From: Lutraria lutraria
Lineage: Eukaryota; Mollusca; Bivalvia; Venerida; Mactridae
Assembly: GCA_964023205.1 (NCBI GenBank)
Contig: OZ026835.1
Span: 20,845,817 to 20,909,816, forward strand
Direction: 5' to 3'
DNA: 64,000 nt
Below, in pieces: positions 48,591 through 60,363 of the stretch; within the stretch, counting starts at the first letter, position 1; the number at the start of each line of letters is the position of its first letter. The notes beneath the pieces are model-generated. The model saw only the letters and a list, made by a program, of their open reading frames with translations. It did no database searches and was not told the DNA's origin. Position numbers and translations under genes: made by a program.

Positions 48591-49021
48591 CAGGCGCGTA
48601 GCTGCCTATACGCGAGTACGCGGCTGAATCCACATGATTCTGACCAAAAAAAATCAGGATTTTTTTTAAAATCACAAAAATCTACTTCATTAATGTATAA
48701 ACCCTTGACGCCTTATGTATTCTATTTGTCCATATTCTAATATAATATTAAGAAATCGGTGCCGGAATTTAACAGGTCATGTTCACTTTGTATTTGATTT
48801 ATATTCAGGAAAATCTGTCCTGACTATAGCGTTTATTCGCTGATTTATGGTACCAAAACTGACTTCTTGAGAACTATATTAATGACCCTGAAATCGCCTA
48901 GAATGCACCAGATTGCACCATTATTTCCAAAATTTTCCGGGGGAGCATGCCCCCGGACGACCCCCCCCCCCCCCTAGCTTAATCCTGAATCCACATCCAT
49001 GGAGGGCTAGCTACGCGCCTG
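48591..49021. mobile_element. 431-bp TIR element, CAGGCGCGTAGCT ends
   Basis: CAGGCGCGTAGCT at 48591 and its complement AGCTACGCGCCTG ending at 49021 bound the element. Inside is CCGGGGGAGCATGCCCCCGG, a perfect GC-rich dyad, followed by a poly-C tract (48961-48974). No frame matches a transposase, and no clear target duplication was found. Confidence 0.72.
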
Positions 49022-49708
49022 GTGGACGATTGGATTAGGTATTAAATACATAACAAAAGAAAGAATGTGCGATTAGAGTTGCTGAGTGATTCGTGAAGCA
49101 CGTTTTTATCTGGAGTTCACCAAATGTGTTGATAGAAAATGGTTCGTATTTATACAAAGTCTTCTTTGTTAAAGTTATTGGTGTGTTATATTCAACTGAC
49201 TGATTTCTATGACGTAAATCATACCATGTTTGTATAAATCGTAGTAATTTGTGTTACTCAAAAAGGGACGAAAGTGAACACGCTATTATATACATATGTG
49301 TGTGCGATATTTTGTCAACGCACAAAATGTGTAAAGAATCATATCACATTGAAAATTACATTATGACTTGAGATGTTTATCTATGTCATTACATTATCAT
49401 ACATTTATGAAAAAAGCAAATCACAATGCCGATAGAACACCGTGGAACAACTACATGTTGTTCATCTACAAATATATACGTGTTATTTATTTACATATAT
49501 ATATACTCAAACTGTGAAGAAATGAAATGCATTCTTGCCAATATTTTCTAAATTATTTATAGAGCCAAAAACACTAACTGTGGCCATATTCACCTTCATA
49601 TGACGAGTTTGAGAAATATGATATAAGATATAAGTCGTCATGAAAATAGTACGACTCTTTAAAATGGTAATCTATTTCGGTGCTTAACAAATTCATTTTA
49701 GACTCGAA
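49022..49708. other. Intergenic, no gene seen
   Basis: AT-rich sequence, nothing recognisable. Confidence 0.5.
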
Positions 49709-49874
49709 AATACTGTTAAACATGTGAACAAAGGCCATCCTTGTGAAAGGCATAATGTGGCCTTTATTGACAGATATACTTTATTCGAAGGTCATTTCGG
49801 CCTTAAAGATCAACACCTTTCTTAAAGAATGGCATACACTGTATTTACTGGTGGCCGCAAACACAGGTTTGACT
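49709..49874. mobile_element. Decayed CAGTCAA-end MITE
   Basis: The left end TACTGTTAAACATGTGAAC is mutated and the right end ACACAGGTTTGACT is good. Internal AAAGGCC, GTGGCCTTTATTGACAG and TTCGAAGGTCATTTCGGCC blocks match the family at 23764-23948. Confidence 0.6.
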
Positions 49875-50659
49875 AAACATGTACTCATGAATGTGAAGTT
49901 TCATTAAAGTCCGACAGTTATTCTTTCACGGAAGTTAGACTTCGAACCACCAGCCAGTACCATTAAGCGACTGAATTGTGGATATAGAATCTAAAGGTAC
50001 GTCTGAATAGAACCATCGAATCTGTGTAAGCTAGATGGACCGCTTCTTCACCTTTTCTGGTTCCGTGCGTAAATCGAAGTCATAGTGGTGAGGGGCTAGT
50101 GATAACCAGTCAGAATCCCCTACCACGTGACCACTGAGGTCCCTTTATCCATACATCATCAGCGATATTGTGTTTGCCCAGTTTGGAAGAATGCTTCTTT
50201 AATCATAGCATGTATTGAACGTCCTTTATGTAAAAACGAGTAATATTAATTCTTGTTTTTTTATAATTATTATAATGAAAGTAAGAATAGTAGTTGTTCA
50301 AAACATCAGCATTATTACAAAACATATAATTCACTTTAACTCTTTTATTATCAGCATTAAGCGTGGAAAAGATATAAATCATCCATCGTTTGTTTGATTT
50401 TTAAAAAATCATCAAATTTCAACTATCTATAATGAAGAGCCGAAGATAGGCAATACTGATGACGGGATATTGTACGGAACTTAAAAGATACCTAATGCGT
50501 ATAAACCACGGCACACTGTTGTTTGTTTATATGTTATATAAACTCTAGATTATTAACATGTATTTGTAATGAAGTCCTAAATATTTGTGAGTGAATTAAG
50601 TTCATCAGTTTTACAAACAATTGGCCAACTCATATGCATATAGATCTGCGAAAGTCAGC
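49875..50659. other. Intergenic, no gene seen
   Basis: No supported gene or repeat. The 60-aa frame at 50215-50397 is not recognisable. Confidence 0.5.
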
Positions 50660-50817
50660 GTCAGTAGACAGTGTGTCAATACAGCTACAGGTAAATAGAT
50701 AATATCAACTACAGTTAGAAACAGATAATATCATCATCAGCCAACATCAGGTAACATCAACTACAGTCTACATGTACATCAGATGACAACATCAGACAAC
50801 ATCAACTACAGACAACG
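50660..50817. repeat. Satellite, left fragment (CATCAGATAACATCAACTA units)
   Basis: Diverged units built on ACATCAGATAAC and ATCAACTACAG. The array is cut at 50817 by the TIR element 50818-52431 and resumes at 52432. Confidence 0.75.
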
Positions 50818-52431
50818 GCCTCGTTTCATCAATATATTCTTATCTTACGTAAGATTCTTTCCTACGAAGACACTTACGACAAAATTTACGAAATTCTTAA
50901 ACCGTTTTATCAACTGTTCTTATCTAAAAATACACTTGATTCTATACATATGTTATATAGAGAATTTTATTTCTCAACAGATTTTTGTAAATTATATACC
51001 AAATTAAAGATGAAGCTCTAATCTTTCAGTAAATGTAAGCTATTTGATATATATTAACTGAAAATATGTTTTTAAACAATGTGAACATTGACTCATGATA
51101 AATGTGTTTTTGAGTCGCTCAAACTTGCACAAAGAATTACTTCGCACGCATTTTGTATGTTGGACAACCCAACCGTACTGTTTATGATTAATGCTAGTCA
51201 GATCAAATTAGTATCGTTTGAGCAATAAGATTTCACAGTAAGATTCGGAGAAGAACAGTTAATAAATACAAGAACTCCAAATGCGTTTTAATATATTAGC
51301 TTTATTTTTCAATGTTTATCATGAAAAGTATGTTTTATGGCTATTTATTAAACGCACATACGATCGAGAGAGGAATGCCAAAAAAGGTTTCTTTTGAAGA
51401 GAAAAATGTGTTCACGGTCTTAAAATAAGATTTAAAAATATCAGATTGTTAACAAGTTATAACATCAGTGATACGCACATACGCATGTGCGTAACGTTAT
51501 TTGAAAAGCGAACAATATAGAAATGCATTCTAAGTCGAAAGCTATATTATGTCTAATAATCGTTAATCACGGTGTTTGAAATAAAATGCATGATTCAAAT
51601 AATACTATTTGACAGTGCTTCTAATCCATGCAAATACAACTGAAAGTTCATCATTTGAGTTTTAATTTAAACTAGAAATGTGTCCGTCTGTCTGACACGA
51701 ATGCCTCCCGAGAGCTAAGTCAATGTTTGGATTTTATGTGAAATCGAACTTGACCTGTATTTAATATTATATTCCTTCATTTAAAATGTGAAACCAATCC
51801 TTAAAATTTGAACGGACAGACATTCTCATGAGAGGTATGTTAACTGTGGAGTGCACCTTTTGATCCTTTCGTTGTTTTTATCCCACAAGTCGCACCCAAT
51901 AAGTCAAAATTGTCCCCACAATTTCAGTTTGTACGTACATGTAATTGAACCTCACAATGCCAAAATGTACCAACCCTAACCACCCTCGGGTGTGTATGGA
52001 CGGACGCACAGACGCACGGACGGACAGGGGAAACATTTTACGCTCTTCCGCAATTTCGAATATCGGGGCATTAAAAATCCACAACCAAGCAAAAGCGGGG
52101 GTTGCATTCTTCATTGTGTGCATAAAATTCATTTATAGCTGGCTACGCCCCTGAACATAAAACTGGTTTTCTTTTCCATTATTTACGAATATCTAGTACA
52201 TCGCACTCAACAGTCTTAAAATAAAAGTCTGTCTTGTAATAATAAAGGCTGAAGCTGCGTTTTCTTATCTTTAAGATAGCCCATGAGCTATCGTAAAATT
52301 AAGAAAGAATCTTTCCCAAACTTTAGAATTCGTAGCTAAGAAAATATTGATGAAACGTATTTTAACGCTAAGAAGGGAGATAAGACACTTCTTACTTAAG
52401 AAGTGGCGTAAGTTGTTTGATGAAACGAGGT
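50818..52431. mobile_element. 1.6 kb TIR element inserted in a satellite
   Basis: The left end GCCTCGTTTCATCA and right end TGATGAAACGAGGT are inverted complements except for the outermost base. CAACG occurs directly outside both ends (50813-50817 and 52432-52436), a candidate 5-bp target duplication. An internal copy of the end motif (TGATGAAACGTATTTTAACG, near 52346) acts as a subterminal repeat. Its right 1.24 kb is the same repeat as 428-1678. Frames at 51878-52154 overlap on both strands and are not credible, so it looks non-autonomous. Confidence 0.75.
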
Positions 52432-53630
52432 CAACGTCAAATAACGTTAACTACAGTCAACATTAGATAACACCAACTGTACAGTTAACATCAGATAGCA
52501 TTAACTATAAACAACATCAGATAGCATCAAATATACAGTCAACATCAGCTAACATCAAGTATACAGTCAACACCAGATAAAATCAAACATACAGTCAACA
52601 TCAGATGACATTAACTATCCATAAACTCCAGATAACATTAACCATACAGTCAACAACAGATAACATCAACTATACAATCAACATCAGAAAACATCAACCA
52701 CAGACAACATCAGATAACATCAACTACAGTTAAAACCAGATAACATTAACTACAGACAACATCAGAGAACATTAACTATAAACAACATCAGATAACATCA
52801 ACAATACAGACAACATCAGTTAACATCAACTACTGTCAACATCCGATAGCATCAACTACAGACAACATCAGATAGCATTAACTGCAGACAACATCAGATA
52901 GCATTAACTACAGACAACATTCGATAACATTAACTACAGACAACATCAGATAACATTTACCATACAGTCAATATCAGATAACACCAACTATACAGACAAC
53001 ATCAGATAACATTAACTATAAACAACATCAGATAATGTCAACTATACAGACAACATCAGATAACATTAACTATAAACAACTTCGGATAATATCAACTATA
53101 CAGACAACATCAGATAACACCAACTATACAGTCAACATCAGATAACATTAACTATAAACAACATCAGATAACACCAACTATACAGACAACATCAGATAAC
53201 ATTAACTATAAACAACATCAGATAACACCAACTATACAGACAACATCAGATAACATTAACTATAAACAACATCAGATAACACCAACTATACAGTCAACAT
53301 CAGATAATATTAACTATAAACAACATCAGATAACATCAACTATACAGTCAATATCAGATAACATCAACTATACAGACATCATCAGATAACATTAACTACA
53401 CGAATGTATAAACAACATCAGATAATATCAACTATACAGTCAATATCAGATAACATTAACTATAAACAACTTCAGATAATATCAACTATACAGTCAATAT
53501 CAGATAACACCAACCATACAGGCATCATCAGATAACATTAACTATAAACAACTTCAGATAATATCAACTATACAGTCAATATCAGATAACTCCAACTATA
53601 CAGTCAACATCAGGTAACACCAACTATGGA
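52432..53630. repeat. Satellite, about 27-bp units (CATCAGATAACATTAACTA)
   Basis: About 45 imperfect units alternate in their junctions (TATACAGACAACATCAG versus TATAAACAACATCAG), so much of the array has a roughly 54-bp two-unit period. It ends at ATCAGGTAACACCAACT, directly before the ATG of the transposase-like frame at 53626. Confidence 0.9.
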
Positions 53631-55023
53631 CATCGTTGAGTACGTAGGAAAACACCCAGGCTCTAAAGTACATGGCAATGTCAAAGATTATGGCCGAAGT
53701 AAAGTTTATGTTAAAACTAAAATACATGTTAAAGACCAACTGAAAGAAAAATTGAAATACGAGTCTGTGAAGCAGATTGAAAAGATTATGAACAAACAAA
53801 CCGACGACGACTTCGAGAAACAACGTGATGATAAACAACTAAGGAACTTCAAGTACAATCAAAACAAATCGAACAGACCAAACGCAAACGCTGCAGACCA
53901 GGAACTGGCATTACTTGATATGACTAATGACCACGATTTCGTGCAGAATGTTCAGGCCATCAAGGGAGTGAAAAACGGGAGTTGTGACACTCTATGACCA
54001 CCGCCAGATACAGGTTATCAAACGTTTCTGTTGTAAGGATGGTGGTTCTATCTTGAATATTGATAAAACATATAACCTTGGTGATTTCTTCGTCACTCCC
54101 ACCGTGTATAAAGACCTATCTGTGTTGAGAAGGTCAACAATAGACCATCCCATATGTTTTGGCACTACATTCCTCCACTCGTCTTCCACCACAAGGGCAT
54201 ACAACGCCTTCCTGCATCAAATTGGGGACGAATTAACTCCAGAAGAGAAAAAACAGCTTGTGATCGGGTCTGATGAGGAAGGTGCTTTCATGGCGTCAAT
54301 TGATAACTGCCTGCCTACTGCAACACACGTTCTCTGCACTAGACATCTTAGAAACAACTCCCTAAAATACATGGAAGATAGAGTCGGCTATCCCTTGAAA
54401 GACCGCCAGAACATTGCTAATCTTATCTTTAATAAAGACGGTTTGGTTGACAGTCAAGACGACGACACATTTGACAGCAGATTAGAAGATATTGTTCAGC
54501 TCGTGCAAAACCTTGATAAAGGGAAGGAGAAAACCTACCACAAGTACCTGACAGGCAAGTTAGTGCCACTTATCAAAGAGCACGAGATTCTCCCGAATAG
54601 AAAAACAAAGTGCCGTACAACTGGACAAGCAACAATGCCGAAAGCGCAATCCATATACTTAAATCAGCAACTCAGTGGAAAATGAGCGCAATGCCTGAAT
54701 TTGTTGACAAATGGAAGGACATTGTTATCAGTGAAAGAAAGGAACGAGAGCGCGCCATCCGCAACATGGAAAATTACAAGCTGGCCGCCACTCATGTCCA
54801 TCATGAGGTTAATATCTCCACCTGGTCATCGTTGACCTCTGAGCAACAGGATGCAAAGTTGAAGCGCCTGCGATCCGATGTCGGTAGAACGGCAAACACA
54901 GTCACATCGACAAATGGTATGAGAACCGTCATAAAAACACCTTTAGCAGGAAAAAAAAAATCAGCAAAAGCGGAAAAAAGCAGAACGTACGCTCGCGGAC
55001 ACCATCTGCTAAACGTAGGCTGA
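53626..55023 (+). pseudogene. MULE-like transposase, two frameshifts
   Basis: Three overlapping frames (53626-53997, 53984-54685, 54610-55023) read as one protein of about 460 residues. The first is a basic, coiled-coil-like N-terminal region. The second is the transposase core: an Asp in LNIDKTYNLGDFFV (residue 27 of that frame), IGSDEEGAF with the second Asp (residue 97), and a C/H pair in LCTRHLRNN, as in MULE domains. The third opens with NWTSNNAESA, the likely catalytic Glu, followed by a charged helical tail. Such enzymes cut and paste Mutator-type elements. Both breaks are single frameshifts in otherwise well-kept sequence, so the copy is young or the breaks are sequencing errors. No terminal inverted repeats were found around it. 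A domesticated host gene cannot be excluded. Confidence 0.7.
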
Positions 55024-55224
55024 TCCAGCAATGACTTTGTGATGTCAGATAGGTGAGTCATAAATGAATTTTCGCGTCAATCCCATAATTAGGTGGTCAT
55101 ATGATAATGATTTAACCATATGCAACGCTGGCGGCTGCAATAATTCGCCGTATTCTTCGAAAAATTAAATTGTATATGTCAGACACATTTTGAGTCCCTT
55201 CCTTGCGAAATAGTCATATACATG
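55024..55224. other. Short gap, no gene seen
   Basis: Nothing recognisable between the transposase relic and the next MITE. Confidence 0.5.
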
Positions 55225-55398
55225 TACAGTAAAACTTCTGTAGAACAACACCCTGTGGGAGTTGCAAATATTGGCCGTTGTTTAGAGATTGTTGCTCTAC
55301 AGAGGTTAAGTTTATAGTATATATGGGAAATGTTTTAAGGTGTTGTTATAAAGAGGTTGTTGCTCTACAGAGGGTCGCTCTGGAGAGGTTGTACTGTA
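55225..55398. mobile_element. Small TIR element, GTGCAACCTC-end family
   Basis: It starts TACAGTAAAACTTCTGTAGA and ends GAGAGGTTGTACTGTA, imperfect inverted termini. Internal words TTGTTGCTCTACAGAGG and GTTGTTATAAAGAGG parallel those at 2612-2791. It is 174 bp and non-coding. Confidence 0.65.
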
Positions 55399-55758
55399 TA
55401 TGACAGCCACTGCTTAGAAAGCCATTCTCTTCATATCTTAGGCCATACATATATATAGTCGCTCGGTACGACTCAAAACACGTTACAAAAGATTTATTTC
55501 CCTTGTGTGTTTAACTATCATTTGCAAAACTCCCTAGGGTAAATAATGTAATTTTTTGTCGCGATATTTACAGTTTTCAGCCGCGGAAAATATGCCGGAC
55601 TTTTTTTCACATAAACAAAAAGATGCGAAAGTTCGGAAAGTGCGATAGTTAGAAATTTTCGGACGTTCCTGTGGCATTTCGAACTATCGCGATTCAACTG
55701 TACTATAATGAGCTGTAATGGATTAATAACATATAATCGTCGATGAAGATAAAAAGTA
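55399..55758. other. Intergenic, no gene seen
   Basis: No gene. A locally repeated word GAAAGTTCGGAAAGTGCGAT lies near 55626. This is the flank of the large inverted repeat. Confidence 0.45.
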
Positions 55759-56208
55759 GCATAGCATTCTTTTAAAGTTCCTTTGGCTTCCTTTCGTCAA
55801 AAATAATTGATATGCGCCAGGTGTTATTACAAAGACTAAATAGACATTATAAGTATTGAGCAGGGAGAGTGATGCATGCATATGCATTTATTGTAAATTT
55901 CACAGTGTACATTTTGCGTAATTTGCTATGTTTGTATATTATATGCTAGATGATGTACATATGTACAATTCTGTTAATAACTGTTAATAAATTTGCCTTG
56001 CCTTGCCTTGCCTTGCCTTGTATGAACTTTGCAAACCTTCATTATGACAATGTAGTAATTTTACATTACAATAATCTGATAGATACAAAACTGAATCTTC
56101 AAAATTCAACTTCTTAATGATTACATTTTTTTTCATTTTGGCATTTCCCTTTTCATGACCTTCTGAGTGGTTATTTGGTGTTTGGCTATCACCATCAAAA
56201 TTCAAAAA
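55759..56208. repeat. Left arm of a large inverted repeat
   Basis: The reverse complement of this arm is nearly identical to 56860-57310. From outside in it holds TTCCTTTGGCTTCCTTTCGT, a GCATGCATATGCATT segment, GTTAATAACTGTTAATAAAT, five CCTTG units and a stretch with an open antisense frame (to 56223). The CCTTG run has one more unit here than in the right arm. Confidence 0.9.
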
Positions 56209-56859
56209 CACTAACTGCGCCAACGCCAGGTCCCAAGCCCTGTGTTTAAAAGCAGGAGGGGTGGTTTGTAATTAAATTACTACTTATGGTTAAGTCTTAA
56301 ATACGTAACGTTTTTCCATGTTAGATGCCCTGTGATATTAGGGCTGTAACGAATATCCGAACTCTCGAGAGTCCGCGATCCATGACAAGAGTTCAGACAC
56401 AAATATTCGGATACCGAAGTTTCCCGAGGTTCGCGAACTTATTTTCATCTTTAAAGCAACACGAACTTGAGTGAAAACAAAAATAAAAAAATACCATGAA
56501 ATTACCAATTTAACGATTAATTAAGTCCGTTGTCAGAATCTGGATTAATATAGCATGCCCAGAAAGACGTTGATGGCCTCCGGTACCGTGTGCAATTTTC
56601 GTTTGTATGCATGCTAGCTTTAGAGCCGTTTTTTTTGTCAAAACGAAGTCAATTATAAATTAACTTCATGTTTGTTTAGGGAAAAGGCTCTGGCTTTATT
56701 TAGGGGGAAATCGCAAAAAAACAGTGTACAACGATAAAATCCGAGTATCCTGAATCGCTTATCTGGCTGTAGTGCAGCCATTCAGGAAGATAATATTATG
56801 CGGGTACATGCAAATCGTATTTAATTGGCATTATTTTCCTTTTTTCAGCTGCTTTGGAT
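56209..56859. other. Spacer of the large inverted repeat
   Basis: 650 bp of non-coding sequence. GGGCTGTAACGAATATCCGA at about 56341 resembles hAT-type element ends seen in animals, but no partner end was found. Just before the right arm, CCTTTTTTCAG at 56838-56848 has the form of a splice acceptor. Confidence 0.45.
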
Positions 56860-57310
56860 TTTTTGAATTTTGATGGTGATAGCCAAACACCAAATAACCA
56901 CTCAGAAGGTCATGAAAAGGGAAATGCCAAAATGAAAAAAAATGTAATCATTAAGAAGTTGAATTTTGAAGATTCAGTTTTGTATCTATCAGATTATTGT
57001 AATGTAAAATTACTACATTGTCATAATGAAGGTTTGCAAAGTTCATACAAGACAAGGCAAGGCAAGGCAAGGCAAATTTATTAACAGTTATTAACAGAAT
57101 TGTACATATGTACATCATCTAGCATATAATATACAAACATAGCAAATTACGCAAAATGTACACTATGAAATTTACAATAAATGCATATGCATGCATCACT
57201 CTCCCTGCTCAATACTTATAATGTCTATTTAGTCTTTGTTATAACACCTGGCGCATATCAATTATTTTTGACGAAAGGAAGCCAAAGGAACTTTAAAAGA
57301 ATTGATATGC
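56860..57310. repeat. Right arm of a large inverted repeat
   Basis: Inverted copy of 55759-56208 with only scattered differences. It carries the same frame in + orientation (56854-57084), which reads DFLNFDGDSQTPNNHSEGHE and ends just after the GGCAA repeat. The frame is preserved in both arms only because the arms are nearly identical. I cannot assign a function to it. Confidence 0.9.
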
Positions 57311-57439
57311 TTTCACTTCTTATGTTTATCTGCTAAAACGTTGGTTAACCTTTTTAATCATATTTGCATTGTTAATTCTCCTTACTGTGGCTTCTTTGCT
57401 GTCAGCAAAATTATTACACTTAATACAATGGTTTACAGG

Positions 57440-57720
57440 ATGTGTCACTGCATTCACTACATACTGTCTCGCTGCCCCCATCACTCTCACTGGCTGCAAG
57501 TCTGTCACTGGTGTTACTACATACTTTTTTGCTGCCCCCTTCACTCTCACTAACTGCTCTGGTCTGTCACTCCTAGCTGTTACTACTTACTTTATCAGTG
57601 CCCTCTTACTCTCACTACCTGTCTGTCACTCCTATCTGTTACTACTTACTTTCTCACTATCAACCTGCTGTCACACCTACCTGTTACTACTTACTTTCCC
57701 ACTTCCTTTAACTCTTGCAG
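57440..57720. repeat. Pyrimidine-rich tandem repeat, about 57-60 bp units
   Basis: Five decaying units of the form CTGTCACTCCTAnCTGTTAC then TACTTACTTT and CTCTCACTnnCTG. The 151-codon frame (57369-57824) that covers them is a consequence of the repeat and has no protein-family features. Confidence 0.75.
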
Positions 57721-58651
57721 GCTATATCACTGTCAACTGTATCACACAGAAAAAACACAGTTTAAAAGAGTACCCGGTAAACATGTTATTCAGGGAAAAA
57801 AAGTCTGTATATTTTGCAACATAAACATTTCCGTGATGTAACACAACCATCTCCTGGATGTTACAATTATTCACCATAACAGTTTCTTTTACACACCATG
57901 TCAACAAAAAAAATATTTTTCTTCCTATCAATAGCATATACCAAAACACACTTACATAATTAAATAATCTTCATTCTATTGTGTGTATGGCATATGTTTC
58001 AGCATTTTGTGATAATTTATCCTTGATTTAACAATATTCTGCAAAACTGATATTTTGATGAAGTATATGGATACAATTAAGTGATTATAAAAGCATTTCA
58101 GTATGATTGATTTCATGTTGCCTAACACATGTGTGTACATTTTAAGTCAGAAAAATAATAAGATAAAACCCAAATGAAACATTTAACTAAACATTTTCCT
58201 TCACAAAACAATAACGCTCCATGCTGTAACGATTTATGCTGTTACATCAAGGATTGTTACATCAAGGATATATTTAATCTTTATTCACCGTCAATCCTAT
58301 ATAAACAGATGCATGTGCATTCCACTAGGTTGTGAAATGTTAAATCCTTTCTAAACACACTCTATGCGATATAAATAGTCATACCTACTGCCATTGTAAG
58401 GCGGAATCATCCTGTTACAGCAAGTAACTAACAGAATTGTACGCACTCACCTTGAGTCTAAAACATTTTCATTTTTTGTTCACATGAAACTTATTCTTTT
58501 TAAGACGTCCGTCATACTTGTTTTAAGAAATGCTCTTCAAAAGGCAGTTAGTGGCGTATCTTTTATAAAGGGCAATAACCATGTATTTGGTGATGTAAGC
58601 AAATTGTTACATCACTGAACATACTTTCAGGTACAAAGAATGTAACCTCAT
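57721..58651. other. Intergenic, no gene seen
   Basis: AT-rich sequence, no gene or RNA supported. Confidence 0.5.
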
Positions 58652-59664
58652 ACAAGAGGGCCACATTGGCCCTTTATCGCTCACCTGAGAACAAAGGCCA
58701 ATAATCAATGACTAGGTAATATAGTTTCCATCTCGTAAAACTCATTTTTACGTAGATTTTGAGATCAAAACCAACAATGAAGGTATAATACTGTTAAACA
58801 AGCTAAAACGTAGCAAATTTTCTAATCCAAGGGTCCATAACTCTTGAAGTTGTGGTCCGATTCCACCCATAACTTAACTTGTCCAAACCCATATGGTCAT
58901 ACACATTCATTGTAAATATGATTAGGATCGGTGAATAAATGAAGGCGCTAGAGTGTAAACAAGCTAAAATATAGCAAATTTGCTAAGTCAAGGGCCCATA
59001 ACTCTTGAAGATGTCGTCCGATTCTGCCCATAATCTAACTTGTTCGAGATCTTTTGGTTATACTCATTTACTGAAAATATTATTAGGATCGATGTATAAA
59101 TGAAGGCGCTAGTGTGTAAGCAAGCTAAAATATAGCAAATTTTCAAAATCAAGGGCCCATAACTCTTGAAGTTTGGGTCCGATTCCGTCCATAATCGAAC
59201 TTGTCCAAGATCTTTTGGTTATACACATTTACTGAAAATATTATTAGGATCGGTGAATAAATGTAGGTGCTAGAGTGTAAACAAGCTAAAACATAGCAAA
59301 TTTTCAAAGTCAAGGGCCCATAACTCTTGAAGTTCTGGTCCGATTCCACCCATAATCGAACTTGTCCAAGATCTTTTGGTTATACACATTTACTGAAAAT
59401 ATTATCAGGATTGGTGAATAAATGAAAGGGCTAGAGTGTAAACAAGCTAAATATAGCAAATTTTGTAATTCAAGGGCCCATAAATCTAGAAGTTATAATC
59501 AGATTTTGCCCATAATCGAACTTAGCCGAGACATTGTGGCCAAATACATTGTGAGCAAGTTTAATCAAGATTCGTAAAGAGCTGCGGTTGCTAGAGTGTA
59601 AACAAACTAATTGTGGACGGACGACGGACGCCGGACATTCATCGATTCTAAAATCAGGTGAGCT
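58652..59664 (-). repeat. Hairpin-ended repeat with internal 160-bp units
   Basis: The left end ACAAGAGGGCC contains the dyad AGGGCCACATTGGCCCT (58657-58673), followed by TCGCTCACCTGA. The right end is TCAGGTGAGCT (59654-59664), an inverted counterpart, preceded by GGACGGACGACGGACGCC. Between them are five units of about 160 bp (GTGTAAACAAGCTAAAA, AAGGGCCCATAACTCTTGAA, GTCCGATTCnnCCCATAAT, ATATTATTAGGATCG). Terminal hairpin and outer sequence match 34855-35293 in the other orientation. Non-coding. Confidence 0.78.
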
Positions 59665-60323
59665 AAAAAGTATTAAATATGTAGATATACAATGTTTTCT
59701 TTACATAATATCATGAAAAATAAACCAAACTTTCATTAAAGGGGTTAAAACATCCAGTGTATCCCCATTTCACCAAAAGACAATCTCAGATCTGAAAAAA
59801 AACTAATTGAGGGACAGTGGAAATATGCTAATTTCGACACTTTGATCAACTACATTACAAATATGTGTATTTAGTATTGTCTATATTGCAAAAGTGATTT
59901 TTTCCCTTCTATTTCAGCAAGTTTAATAGAAATATTTTCCGGACATGGTTTTGTTGCAAAAAAATATATTGGCTCATATATAAAAATATAGGTAGGCTAT
60001 TAATTAACTAAAGTTGCTTATCTGATAATTATTATAACCTGTTACTTTACGTTGTTCTGCACTCAATTTATTGTCATCTTGTAATTTGTCGTTGAGGTAG
60101 GCTAGTTTAATTTCTTGGCAATTTGGAAAGAACCACAAGCACAACTCGTGCATTGGAACACATATATACTCGTGAATCCTACTTCTGGCATGCAACACGT
60201 ATATATATGTACTGCACGTACACATTGCATAAGACTTTCCAAGAATTTCTGATCTTGAGTGTCGCAGTGCATGTAGCTCTAACCTGGCGTATTTTATTTT
60301 CATGATGTTTGGATTAATACCAA
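59665..60323. other. Intergenic, no gene seen
   Basis: AT-rich sequence. Frames 60004-60303 (-) and 60123-60305 (+) overlap on opposite strands and resemble no protein. Confidence 0.45.
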
Positions 60324-60363
60324 CAAGGACTTATATACATACATGTATGTATATGAGTCCTTG
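60324..60363. repeat. 40-bp near-perfect palindrome with flanking direct repeat
   Basis: CAAGGACTTATATACATACA is followed by its inverted complement with a single mismatched pair, leaving no spacer. ATACCAA lies directly on both sides (60317-60323 and 60364-60370), as if the palindrome had been inserted with a 7-bp duplication. Confidence 0.85.

Noticed and set aside
53596..54204. Antisense frames across the transposase-like region
   Set aside because: They are shadows of the + strand frames that carry the MULE motifs.
56338..56440. hAT-like element end (GGGCTGTAACGAATATCCGA)
   Set aside because: No inverted partner end or 8-bp duplication found, so it is only mentioned within the spacer.
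56854..57084. 76-codon frame preserved in both arms of the large inverted repeat
   Set aside because: Preservation follows from arm identity. There is no recognisable domain, and the frame ends in a simple repeat. It is kept only as a remark within the repeat.
57369..57824. A 151-codon + strand frame, Ser/Thr/Leu/Tyr-rich
   Set aside because: It spans a pyrimidine-rich tandem repeat whose lack of stops comes from the repeat. There is no domain, signal or supported start.
60004..60305. Overlapping 99-codon (-) and 60-codon (+) frames upstream of malic enzyme
   Set aside because: They are low-complexity, oppositely oriented and without known motifs.
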